A stretch of DNA of 64,000 nucleotides, taken from positions 558,001 through 622,000 of the forward strand of contig JAIWNF010000005.1 in the NCBI GenBank assembly GCA_025093555.1. The letters run 5' to 3'. A program made the position numbers and the translations under genes. The DNA is from Circinella umbellata. Its lineage: Eukaryota; Mucoromycota; Mucoromycetes; Mucorales; Lichtheimiaceae. Each line of letters starts with the position of its first letter. Position 1 is the stretch's first letter. Below the pieces are notes generated by a model. It was not told where the DNA came from, made no database searches, and saw only the letters and a list, made by a program, of their open reading frames with translations. Below are positions 12,981 to 24,450 of this stretch, in pieces.

Positions 12981-13487
12981 TAAGCAAAATGAAATAATAA
13001 AAATATTTGTTGTTTTTTAACATATAATAATAATAACAAAACAATGATATCAAAAAGTAGGTTTCAATTCAAATAATAAAGTAAAAAAAAAAAAAGAAGA
13101 GAGTTCTAGACCCATTTTTTTTTTATTTATTCTTTCTTATATTTCCTTGGCCCTTCTAGACTATTTAAGTTTTTTTCTACAAGTTAAGAGTTCCATGAAT
13201 AATCTAGGACCCAGGTAAATGATAAGACAGATCAATTGACTTGTGGTCATCATTTCTATGACAGCGACGCACGTCAAGCAAAAATAAGGATCGTGCGTCA
13301 CAAGGAATCTATATAATTTATTGTTTACCCAATATTGAAACATTGGCCACCTAAATATATATAAATATAAATAAACATATGGTTATACAACAAACAAGCA
13401 ACATGTGAATTGAACAAAGAAATATAAAACTCTGTTTGTTTTCTGCTTTTTTTTTCTGGTACGTACAGATACGTACAAAAAAAACAC
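12981..13487. other. 3' region between convergent genes
   Basis: AT-rich spacer between two stop codons. It contains TACGTA twice around 13459-13477. If the weak donor at 13491 is used, the minus-strand gene could extend about 120 bases into this spacer. Confidence 0.4.
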
Positions 13488-14481
13488 TTACTGAATCAAG
13501 TTCGTTGTTAATATGTTACATTTAATAATGTTTTCACATAAAAAAATGATAAACAAGCTTAATCCAATCATTTTAAATCCATTCATTATAATACTATTAA
13601 ACAAAGAGCTGTTATTATTTTCAACTTGGTCAAAGGTAGATAGAATGGTAAGACATAAAACCATAGAACCAAATGAATGAAACGGACTTTGCCAATCAAT
13701 AATTTGTTTGGCGAGATCTACAACATTGATAACAAAACAAAAGGCGCCGCCAACACCAAATATTTTTGTTAATAGTCGTAGTTTAGAATAAATAATAAAT
13801 TATATCTACTTATATATTAAATGCAGCGTTGATCTCTGGAAAAAAAAAAAGAAAGAAAGGATTACCAATAGTTTCGGATGCTGACCATGGTAATATGACA
13901 TGTGTTCGTAATGGTGGAGGTGGTATTGAAAAAGATTGTATTGTTCCCTTCAAAGGCGATACAGTTGTTGCAGTAACATTATTGGCCTTGTTTTGATTAT
14001 TAGAGTGTTGTTCAATCCCGACCAATGTTGGTAATGGATGCCATGCCAACGTGCTTTCTTGTTTATGTTTATGTTTATGTTGCTTTTGTTCCTTTGGTGA
14101 TAATTCACGTGTCGTTGTTGTATCGCTTTCAGATGATGACGCTAGCGAATCAGGGGGCGTCGGTGGACACGGGATGGGTCCTTGTTGTGGTGTTGTTTTT
14201 GTTGTGTTATTCCATAAAGATCGGGAACGTACTGCCGATGTTGCAGCATGAATAGCAGAAGGGCGACCCATCAAAATATTTCTTCTTATTACAGCTTTAC
14301 GTGGTGGAGGCATGATACGTGGGTCATTTGCATCAATAATATCATTGTTAGTGAAAGAAGTAGAAAATAATTGCCCATTTGATAACCGGCCCAATGGGGA
14401 TGATAAACTATAATGTCTTTTTAACAATACTTGTGCTGGTGTTACATCTGGATGAGAATATGTATGGACTTCATCAACCAT
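13488..14481 (-). CDS. hypothetical protein, disordered N-terminus and hydrophobic C-terminus
   Basis: Exon 1 is 13866-14481, starting MVDEVHTYSHPDV; exon 2 is 13488-13717. The acceptor at 13718 keeps the open frame and gives about 281 residues. Residues 1-75 hold an ordered-looking motif region (LLKRHYSLSSPLGRLSNGQL, then DPRIMPPPRKAVIRRNILMG). Residues 80-205 are disordered (PPTPPDS, poly-Thr, KHKHKHK). The C-terminal 75 residues include WQSPFHSFGSMVLCLTILST and a second hydrophobic segment IIMNGFKMIGLSLFIIFLC, so two membrane segments are likely, perhaps a hairpin anchor. The stop overlaps a good donor (CA|GTAAGT at 13491), so the last residues are uncertain. I do not recognise the family. 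It lies just downstream of the INTS2-like gene, same strand; no evidence was found that they are one gene. Confidence 0.65.
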
Positions 14482-14628
14482 GGTCAAATTGAAAAAAAAA
14501 GGATGAAAACACGTAATAATAATTACAAGGAAAATTAGATATTATTATTATTATTATAAAATTATTTATAGGAAAAAATTAATAAGAAGTGCCCTTCGGC
14601 TTTTTTATTATTGTTATTATAATTTTTC

Positions 14629-16642
14629 TTAGTTTGTATCAATCGACCTAAATAATTTTTGCATTTCAAATAATGCAAGTTTGGCTTTTGAAAAATGGAA
14701 TAAAAAAACGTATTATGAAAATCAATAAAATTATACAGTTTCCCTCCATTATTACTTGTTTGCATTTATAATGATAAGTAGAAGTAGAAAAAAAAAAAGA
14801 AATCAACATACGTATAGTGACATTCATGTCTAAAATAGATCTTGCCATGGTTTCAATTTGTCCAAATTGATCTGTTTGAAAATAAACCATTAATAGCATA
14901 GGCATTTCGGATACACCGGTTTGTAATAATCGAGAGAGTACACTGGCTAATGTACGCTATTGTATAAAATATTGATTATTCAATTTCGTATTTTTTTTCT
15001 CAGCATAATTATTCTCACACACATACACACACGAAACTTTAATTTGTTGTTTCAAAAATGTATTTTTTTTTTGGTTCTTTACCTGTGATCGAATAGCATG
15101 TTCTGACGAAAGTAACATTAAACTAAGTAACAATTTTACGATACGTTCAGTTTTGGAAGTTCGTAATAATTCAAGACATTTTCCAATTTCTATATCATTT
15201 AGTTTGATCCCTAAATATCCTACTAGTCCTGCTAGTGCTCGAATTGCCATTGCTAATTGTACTGTATCATCTTCCGTCTAGATAGTAAGGGTCACAATAT
15301 GTTAATATACATTATACAACTGAGCCCCTCCCCGTTTTTTTTGTTACACAATAACAATTCTGTTCAATTTTTTTTTACCGTGGATCGTTGAATCTCATTG
15401 AATATTCTTCCTTTCACTTTCATAAAATGAGATATACTATTAGCAGATTGAACCATAAACCATGATGGAAAACCACAAAATACTCCATTTAAAAATACAA
15501 TCTATTAAATTATTAATATTATCAGTATTGTTTATTAGTTGATGAAAGCATACTGTTTAAGTTATTAGTAATAACGAAAAGAAATAATCATTACCTCATC
15601 ATTACAAAATGTTACAGTAATACGAACAATAAGCTCTGGTAGTAATTCTCGTTCTAATAATTGGTATCGAATCCAAGTCGCATACTGTGGATCTTCTTCA
15701 ATTACAGTATATAACATTTCACTAATGATATACATTTTAAGTTATTAAATTCTTTTATACGTATATATATATATATATATATATATATTACCTAATATGA
15801 AGTTTATGTCTTGATATCAAACGACCAGCGCTTATCAAAAGACGATCCAATACCTAATAAATTGCATTTCGATTATTTAAAAAGCAAGGACTAATAAGAT
15901 TTTAACTAAAATATTTACCTCTGGAACACTAATTGGATCATGCTTTATTATACATTCTATTAATTCACGTCGTGTTGTAAGATAAACAAATCCTTCCATC
16001 ACATCCTACAGAAAGAAATAAAATTGTTATAATAAGATATTTTATTCTAATTCAAATTAATATAAGGTAATAATGCTAACCTGAAGAGATCCTTGTCTTT
16101 GATTAAACTGATCCTTTTGCTCCAAGTCATCAAACCAATCCAACATGAAAACAATATCTATTGTATGTTCTTGTATCCATCCACTATCACCTAATAAATT
16201 GACATTGGCTCTTATTTGCCGACCCGCTTGTTCTTGATTTCGACATTTGGCAACTGTAAATTGAATATAATATAGTTCACGCAATACGTCTCTTTATATA
16301 GAAATATCAATTGTTAAGTATAACTGTCAAGAAAAGGGGAGAGTTCTCTTTGGAAAAAAAATATCAGCATATAAATAAAGTACATTTATACTCACAATTT
16401 CCATCGATGTTCATTTAAATCTTGATATAATGTCGCGTATTGTGTCTTTTTATTATTATTATTTTATGTGAGTCTGGTGTTGGAATCAGAAGTCTCAATA
16501 GATATAGATCTCCAGGTGATCCACTGCTAAAATAAAAAGGTAAACTTACATGGGCTTCGTCAAGACCAATTTTAAATACTGAATTTTTATACTGAGAAAA
16601 ACATTTGGCAACAGTTATATCTATTGAATCATCAATGTCCAT
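14629..16642 (-). CDS. Integrator complex subunit 2-like protein, short form
   Basis: Ten exons (16550-16642, 16396-16445, 16081-16291, 15919-16005, 15792-15853, 15595-15721, 15379-15501, 15083-15277, 14812-14956, 14629-14684) give about 382 residues, starting MDIDDSIDITVAKC. Order and pattern resemble the middle of metazoan INTS2. NDEIVFLNGVFCG aligns in style with its conserved 'DLVCFVSGLLLG' region. LAMAIRALAGLVGYLGIKL and MLLMVYFQTDQFGQIETMAR correspond to its HEAT-like helices, and the chain ends DMNVTIPKLALFEMQKLF where INTS2 continues for hundreds of residues. Known role: snRNA 3'-end processing and transcription attenuation in the nucleus. The family call is by recognition only. The short length (metazoan INTS2 is about 1200) could be real or a recent truncation. 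The acceptor of exon 2 (AAAAAG) is the weakest junction. Confidence 0.6.
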
Positions 16643-18131
16643 TATTATGCTAACGATAATAAGAAAAAGGAGAAAAATAAGGGTACGTCAAAAATAATAA
16701 AAAATTAATGAGGAAAGGCTCTTGGTGTTTTTTCGTTCCCGCCCTCCCCTCCAAAAAAAAGAAGTTATGTATGTATTTATATCTAAAATGTCATCTTACA
16801 AGTATGTGTGATCCGTTGATATGAAAAAATTATTATTCTTCTTACTACATTATATAGCTGTATAAGCTGATAAGCCGAATTGTATTAATATTATTTTTGA
16901 AAATAAGTTATCACTCAAAATGTGTTACTTAACATTCGAACCATAATATATCGTTCGTTACTATCGTCATTTCTCGCTCTCACGTTTCCTATGTATTATT
17001 TAATGGAATACATACTACGTATTGATAAATCTTTCTATAATTTACTTTTATAGGGCGAAGAGAAGACTCACAACCATAAAAGCCTCATGTACGAAAAGAA
17101 ATGTTTTATATGTTATTGTGATTGCTTTACACTAATTACACGATTTTGACTGCTCAATAAAATTCGTTTTTTACAGATCATGATCATTGATAAATTTATC
17201 GTTTGATTGTTTATCTACATTGACTTCTGAGCACTTTCTCTGTGATACGTAACTACAAAGTTAAAGTAGCTTTTTTAATCATTCTCATTTCGTTCAAAGC
17301 AAGGAACCAATGATAATGATGAATAAAAAAATATACTGTAGTCATGATATTAATGCGATAAGTAAGAAGGTTACGGTCTTGAATATAAAAGCTGCTGATA
17401 ATGATGATGAGACGAATAACAGGAAAAAGATGAGGGTGAGTGATATCATTGATTATAATCAAAGTCATCATTAAACGAAAGATGATTTTGAAAATACAAT
17501 TGGAGTGTATTGAATGCTGGCGTGACGATATTGTTAACCGAATATCGTAAATATCGTAACAGTATAATACGCGTGCACACTTATCATGCAATCTATGAAT
17601 CAATTTATAGTTTGAAACTCCCATAAATTTATTAAGTGTATGCACTATGTATATATGCATGTTCTATCTTTATTAAACCTGTTCAGTTTGTTCCCTTATA
17701 TCGGTTCATCCTTGGTTGCTATAACAACAACAGAATACATTGTGTGCCTGTATTTTCTCACTGTTAGCTACAATTACCAGCTACTGTCGTTGCTCCTGGC
17801 AACAAGTAATTGACTGTAGTACTTTTTTAGTGACATGAATTTTCTCTCTCGTTCTCTCTCGTTCTCTCTCGCTCTATATATAGTCTTATAATGGGCATAA
17901 TGATTATACTTTATAGTGAAGATTTAAAATTGCATATATAATATAGAATATCCAAAATAAGCTTTCGATCTCTTTCGGACATTGCTTCATTTCAAATCCA
18001 TTCCTTTTATAGTTCGTTCCTGGCTTGAATGGGGAGTACCCAGAAAATTTAAGATTTTCTCTTTTCATTTTCTTTCCCCCTTTAACTTTTTTTTTGCACT
18101 CGGTTTTCTTTATTTCTTTCATATTTTTAAA
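16643..18131. other. intergenic between divergent genes
   Basis: About 1.5 kb holding the promoters of the INTS2-like gene (-) and the lipase gene (+). It has a TCTCTCTCG-type microsatellite at about 17840-17877 and a CT-rich tract at 18055-18130 just before the lipase start. No supportable gene; the ORF at 17253-17660 (-) lacks gene-like composition. Confidence 0.5.
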
Positions 18132-19385
18132 ATGACGGCTGACATTTCAGTAATTGATGAATGGATCACCACAGACGATGGTTATTCCCTTTTTACAAAA
18201 ACATGGAAACCTGCTTCTAAACCTATTGCTAACGTTGTGTAAGTAAAAAAAAACTTTAAAACGATCAAAAAAATAGCTATAAACTTTTATTCATATTTCA
18301 CAATTTATGATATATATATATAGTATGATTCATGGCTTTGGTGAACATATTGGTCGTTATAACCGACTTTTCACTTATTTTGCACAAAACGGCGTTCAAG
18401 CTTATGGTTATGATCAACGTGGTTGGGGTGAAAGTGGTAAAAAAGCGCATGAATTTGGTAACAATCATGGGTAAGATATTGGCACTCGATTATTACCTGT
18501 TTCTCTTATGGAAATGGAAAACTCATTCAATATCTCAACTATATAATAGCTATAATACAGCTTTATCTGATATCAATAATGCCATAAAACGTAACAAAAT
18601 AGCCGACACACCTTTATTTTTGATTGGTCATAGTATGGTAATTAAAAGCAAAAGACAAATTGATCACTGCATTTTTTGAGTGAGAAAAAAAAACCAAAAT
18701 ACACACACACACATTTAACGATTGCATGTGAATATTATACAGGGCGGAGCCTTGGTATTGAACTATTTAGCACGTAGATTCGATGGTTTGGAATTACTGA
18801 CAGGTGCTATTTCATCTGCTCCATTGGTGACTTTATCAATGCCTGTTTCACCTTTCCGTTATTATCCATTAGTAATGGCATCCAAAGTGTTACCTAGTTT
18901 TGTTATCCAAGTCGGAATGGATGCTAGTGCAGTTAGTCATGATGAAAAGGAGATTGAAGAATATATTTCCGATCCTTTGATTCATGATTATGCTACTTTG
19001 GGAACCCTTAGTGGATTTTTGGATGCTGGTAAAGACTTACTAAAGAGCGCTAGTAAGATTGAAAAGCCTATCCTTTATTCTCATGGCACTACCGATCCAG
19101 TAAATGATTTCAAAGGAACAAAGAGTGCCTATGAAATTACCTCAAGTAAAGATAAGGAACTTAAGGCATGGGATGGTCTTTTCCATGAATGTAAGCTGTT
19201 ATTTCTTTTTTTTTTTTCGTTTAGCATGATTATGAATTAATATAACTGTCATAAATTAAAACAACTTTTGTATAATCAAAAAACTATGTAATACATTTTT
19301 AGTGCATAATGAAACATTGCCTGAAAGACAACAAGTTACCGATTATTATCTTGAATGGATCAAGGCTCGTATTCCCTCCCAATAG
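18132..19385 (+). CDS. monoacylglycerol lipase (alpha/beta hydrolase, Yju3/MGLL type)
   Basis: Five exons (18132-18238, 18324-18470, 18550-18637, 18743-19190, 19303-19385) encode 290 residues, a normal length for this family. The oxyanion motif is HGFGEH at 39-44, the nucleophile motif is GHSMG at 111-115 (Ser113), the acid is Asp232 in HGTTDPVNDF, and the base is His262 in GLFHELHNE. YGYDQRGWGESG is the typical MGL strand-loop. Known reaction: hydrolysis of monoacylglycerols to glycerol and fatty acid, usually on lipid droplets or membranes. No signal peptide. The catalytic Ser is in the codon just before an exon end, so exons 3 and 4 must be joined correctly for GHSMGG. The gene converges on BCD1, with 123 bases between stops. 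Confidence 0.9.
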
Positions 19386-19508
19386 GTCATTTCCTTATGG
19401 ATAATAATATTAATAAGAATAATAGTAACCAGTATATGTATTTACAAAAAAAAAGGGTTAATAATAATAATAATATTGATTATAATGTTGTACTATTATT
19501 TCTTATGA

Positions 19509-20901
19509 CTATTCTTGTGGTGTTTCTTCTGACTGATTATTTTTATCATCTTTTAATTGATGTTCCTCCATATCCTTACCCCCCTCACTAGTCAACGGAA
19601 TTTTAGAGGGTGATAATAATGGTTCTTCAGTATTAGCAACTTCTTCATTCTTATTAATATTATTCATTTCTTCTTCTGTTGCTGCTTCCTGTCGTTCATC
19701 AGCTTGTGTAGTCAAGGGTTGTTCATTTGAATTAGTTGCTTCATTTTTTGTCGTATCGTCATCACCTTTGTCTTTTTCCGTAGTTGTACTATTTTCTGAT
19801 TGTTGGTCTTTACTTAATCGTTTGTTTGGTCGAGGATGATGTTCAACAAACACCTTTTCTTCCAATATTACGTTTCCATCCAATTGACCTTGTAGCCATA
19901 TATATAGTGTTGGGAATTCAATCACTTTTTCTCCTCGTAATATATCTCTTATCGTTCGATCCAAATGTGATGTTAAATTTACAAATGTATTTTTTGGAGC
20001 GCCTTCCTTTTTTAATCCAATGACAAGTTGATCCATCCCAGCATCTTTAAAATCGCGTGCTTGGTATCTAATTGTATTATAATCCACTTTCCCTTGCGGG
20101 TTTTCGACAAATAACATATTTTCAAACATTCCTCGTATAGTTTTCGCTTGTGGTATACTTTATATATACAAATAAATGAACAATGTAAGTCTCTTAAGTC
20201 TCTTTCTTTTCTTAAATCAACATAGATTATATTTTTGATTACTTACGAATATTCAAGTATTTTCTGCACTGTATTATTTCGATGAAAACAGCATTCAACT
20301 GTCCAATACATTTGATGTGTACTAAGTAAATATATAATATGTAGATATTTAAGTAACAAGTGAATTCGAGAAAAAATATTATCAATATATATATACTTTA
20401 CTTGTTGTTATAACTGGTTTTATTGCTTTTATGTCGTGTCATAATCGCAGGTAATACATTATATTGGATACCCATTTCGCGTGCTTTTTTCATTATCAGT
20501 TTCGAGCGGTTATCCATAAATGCTGGGGCTTTATATCGTTCACGAGTTAACGTATCGGATCGTCGTGATATATCTTCAAGATATGTATAATCTGCAGATA
20601 TAACATTTTAGTAAATAATAATAATAATAATAATAATGAAAAGGCGAGTGAGTAATTGGGAAGGAGTATATCATTATATATATAACGCACCACTCATCAT
20701 GTGCGAGTAATTGTATTTATCTCTTGATACAAAAGATGTCTTGTCTCGTTCACCTGAACATTTATTTTCTTGCTTATGACGTTTGACACAATCAACTGAA
20801 CAAGTATGAATGGAACACCGAGGACATGTATATTTACGTGGATTAACATTACACATTTGACATTGTTGCTGCTCCTGTTCTTGATCTTGATTCTGATCCA
20901 T
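19509..20901 (-). CDS. BCD1: box C/D snoRNA accumulation protein BCD1 (HIT zinc finger)
   Basis: Exons 20691-20901, 20402-20591, 20247-20321 and 19509-20157 give about 374 residues. A Q/D-rich start (MDQNQDQEQEQQQ) is followed by a zf-HIT finger at about residues 14-48, with CQMC, YTCPRC, TCSVDC, KRHKQ and C as the metal ligands. The conserved BCD1 core follows (IMTRHKSNKTSYNN, HQMYWTVECCFH, LDRTIRDILRGEKVIEFPTL). The C-terminal 130 residues are acidic and disordered (NSTTTEKDKGDDDTT). Known role: box C/D snoRNP assembly in the nucleus, with Rtt106 and Rvb1/2. The identification rests on the HIT finger plus the core; the paralogue HIT1 is much shorter, which favours BCD1. Confidence 0.85.
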
Positions 20902-21106
20902 ACTTGTTTCTTTTTTTAGCCCTTTTCAAAGAAAAAGGTTTATGCTGCTGCAATACAAAAAGTTTTGACAACAAAAATAATAATAAAACTCCTCTTTCGG
21001 ATAAACCCGAGCCTGCATTCACGCTCCACACATTTCTCATCCTCCCTTCTTCTCCTTTCTATTTTTCTATTAATTACTAAACACAAAAAAAAACGTTGAC
21101 ATATAA

Positions 21107-21823
21107 ATGTCATATGCAGCGACTGCAGCGGTAGCAACAACAACAACACCTGGTCCATCTAATGAACAACAACAACAACAAGAAAGACCATGGATTCAAA
21201 AGTGGCCCGATATTGCCCTTATTTTACCTAATACCGGAAGTATGGGAAGGGATATGGTAATTGCTTTTTTCCCTGAAAACATATCTTCATTAATTGGGAT
21301 ACTTTTTTATTTATTTATTTTTGCTGTAAACAATTCATATTATATCATTGAATATTACTTTTAAATAGTTGGCCAATGAACGAAATTTTTTAACATTTTT
21401 TAAATTATCAGTTACACTTATTGTCCTCGGTAAATATAACCAAAGGAAGCAAAAAGAAAAAAGAACTACTTGCTTTATTCATTTTTATGTGGTTTAAGTT
21501 TGTTATTTACTAAACTGGACGAATTAGGATTCACTATACTACTAAAGTTTCGTCTCCCAGATGATCAAGGCAATACACCAGACGATTGGGCAGATGAATC
21601 AGTGACTCAACCCATTGGTTACATTTTCATTGCCATTGGATTTACAGCATTACTGACAGCGGTTGGCAAATACTTTAAAACACAATTTTTATTAGTGAAA
21701 AGGAGGAACTTTATACAAACTGGTTGGGGTTCCTTTATTATTGTATCATTATTATTCACATTTGCTTGTGTTGTCATGATTTTAGCGTCCCTTCACTCTA
21801 CTTTATTTCAGATACCCGATTAA
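21107..21823 (+). CDS. DUF202 (YidH-type) membrane protein
   Basis: Exons 21107-21256, 21369-21429 and 21528-21823 give 168 residues. After a disordered, Gln-rich 45-residue N-terminus comes LANERNFLTFFKLSVTLIVL, the DUF202 signature 'ANERTFLAW.R' with changes. Two further membrane segments follow (PIGYIFIAIGFTALLTAV and FIIVSLLFTFACVVMILASL). Family members are small three-helix integral membrane proteins; the same fold forms the membrane part of vacuolar VTC proteins. The function of stand-alone fungal copies is not established. The middle exon is only 61 nt. The start is divergent from BCD1, with about 205 bases shared upstream. Confidence 0.85.
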
Positions 21824-22995
21824 ATATATGTATATGATTATTTATTATTACAACATAATGAAAAAAATATAACAGCTAGTTATTTATCTATATTAATATA
21901 TTATTTGCTATTATAGCATACAGAAAAAAAGAAGTGCTCATGGATATACAAACATTAATTTTTCTACTTGTACTACCTTACCATTCATCACGCTCGTCAT
22001 CCCCTGTCATCGGATCTGATCTATAGATGCATAATATCTAATTTCGTCATACTCACCTTATCCTTTTTCTTCTATTCACATAGTTATTATGGTAACATTC
22101 ATGAGAAATATGTAAATAATCCAAATATGGGATATATGTATATACATAGCATGAAATCTTGATGGAAAGAAAACCTTTTATTTTTATATTTTTTTTCTTA
22201 GCAACCAATACAATAATCAGTAACCCATTTCAAAGAACAAAAAAAAAACAATATACACTATGATATGGATTTGATACAAAAAAGAAGTACAACTGTTTCG
22301 ATTCGCTTTTATTCCACTATCTTTTTCTCCTACTTCGTTCTGTTCACCCACTAAACAACTGGTTTATTTTTGAATTGAAATTATTTGGGCAATTGTGTAT
22401 GTGTCAGTATATTGTATAGCAATTGAATGATAGGGTAAGCGATGCGGTATGCAGCACTTTCTTTTTAAAAAAAAATTAGAGTAAACAGAGTGAACAAGAA
22501 AAGGATAATGGAGTTGAAAATGAATCCAAAGAATTACTATATACTTCCGTATATGCAACTCATATCGTGATGAATATTGTTTCTTGGGTTGAGTCCCTGA
22601 ATGTTATATTAAATGGAGTGCAAAGAATTATGCGAATCTTTAAAATTTTATATCGGCCTAACCTAAAATAAACAATAGTTTTAATACATGTTCTTAAAAA
22701 CGAAACACCTGTAAGTAGCTATATGACTCTTATTCTTTCGTATGAGTTGTCCCGAAGAAATATGTTCAAATCAGTCGCCGTGTTCATGGCAGAACTCGAA
22801 TAGCTCACCCCTTTTCTTTGTAAATGACGTTATGTGACGTAGGATAGTTCTTGATATTACTAAACTATATGTTTTATGCTGTATAAAAGGAAATGAGTAA
22901 TCCATAAAAATCTGATTTTTAACAAATTTGGGAAATTTTATGCTATACACAGCATCCCTCTCTTTTTTTATATCATTATTCAAAGCATAATAAAC
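21824..22995. other. intergenic, upstream of GEMIN2
   Basis: About 1.2 kb of AT-rich DNA with no supportable gene. The first part is probably DUF202 3' UTR and the last 200 bases the GEMIN2 promoter. No repeats of note. Confidence 0.4.
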
Positions 22996-24125
22996 ATGAG
23001 TCGCAGACGTTTATTTTCACAAGTTCAAGATAATGACGACAATGACATTGATCAAGAAGTTACAGTAAAATCAGCACTTCCTCTTTCAAAAACAAAAGCA
23101 CAGCTTGTTAATGGACAACCTGTTTCAGGTGAGGATTATCTTTTGATGGTTCGGTAATAAAAATAATTACAACTTTTTTTTTTGTTTGAAATCCCACAAG
23201 CAATTAAGGGACACACTACGAATTGTTTCCTCGAAAACTAAATGGATGTGTTTATTGTTTTTAATTATTATGTGTATAAAATATAAAATAGAGATCAAGC
23301 CAGTAAATGTGCCACTACGGCAATAGCAAAAGGTCCACCACCAGCAATAAAAAAAACTTCGTTGCCACCAAGTTTTTCATTCTTTCAAGAAAGTGAAACA
23401 CCCGAATTTTTATTACCAGATCCCATATGGCAGCAAAAATATGCAGAGTCATTCAAATCTTATCAATTGGTAATAAATTTATAATACTTTATAAGATATA
23501 GCGATATCTCATTAAATGATGAAATATTAACCGGTTCTTTTTGAAAAAAATATAGTACATGCAAAACAATAAACCTAAAAAAGAAAATACAAAGTTGCCA
23601 AGCAACTGGCGTACGTATTACTATGACAACAAGGAACCAGATCAAGAACAACTTGATACGATTGCTCATTGTACACAGGTTAATATATATATATATATGT
23701 GTGTGTGTGTCTTATAATATATGAATAAACTCTGATGTTCAGCTTTTCATTTACATATATAGCAAAATATTATCACTTTACTGAGAAATTATAAAAATTG
23801 GCTGACAGAAATGACATATGGAGAAGTAAGCGCCAAAAGAAAACCAAAAACGATTCTTTGAGTCTAATGTGAAGCAAAAAAATAGTTTTAGTAACATTAT
23901 ATCTTTTTCTATATCATTGCTATTAAATAGGCATTGTGGATATCCACTTTATTGATATACTTAGATCCAGTAATGGTTGCACAACACGTTTCCGTATTAA
24001 GAGAATTAGCACGTAAATGTATCAAAATCCGAAATGAAAAACAAGTTCATGATGATAATGTAATACGACTTAATATGATAATTACTATTATTGCCAAGGT
24101 GTTTGGACAAGCTGATATGATATAA
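22996..24125 (+). CDS. Gemin2/SIP1-like snRNP assembly factor
   Basis: Exons 22996-23128, 23294-23469, 23556-23678, 23763-23825 and 23931-24125 encode 229 residues (human Gemin2 about 280). The middle has SNWRTYYYDNKEPD and a segment LLRNYKNWLTEM. The C-terminal helical domain has ALWISTLLIYLDPVM, VSVLRELARKCIKIR and VIRLNMIITIIAKVFGQADM, the pattern of the Gemin2 C-terminus (LW.YALLA.L....RQLARRC ... NLLI.LV...F.Q.DL). Known role: with SMN, holds the Sm protein pentamer during snRNP assembly in the cytoplasm; the yeast relative is Brr1. Its presence supports an SMN-type pathway, as expected outside budding yeasts. Exon 2 uses the second of two adjacent acceptors (TAGAG|) to stay in frame. 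Confidence 0.75.
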
Positions 24126-24450
24126 TATATATAATTTGCTGTATATAAAAAATGTTTTTATATAATAATATCCCTTTTTTATAACAAATAATATAAAAAA
24201 GCCCAACAAAAAACAGAGTAAGAAAAAAAAAGTATTATTTTACATAAAAAAAGAGGAAACAAAATAGAGAGATAAAAAAGAAACTAAAGGGAGGAAATGT
24301 TATATGTATACCGGTGGATGTATGTTGGTAGAAGAATCGTGTGTTAATGATGGAGTGTCAAATAGATACAAAAAGAGATTTATGGCAGGTGAGGGAGATA
24401 ATTATTTTTTTTTTCGAAAGGATAAAGTGCGTATATGGAAAAGAAATCTA
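24126..24450. other. 3' region between convergent GEMIN2 and PEX5
   Basis: 325 bases, A-rich on the plus strand, between two stop codons. Nothing else seen. Confidence 0.5.
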
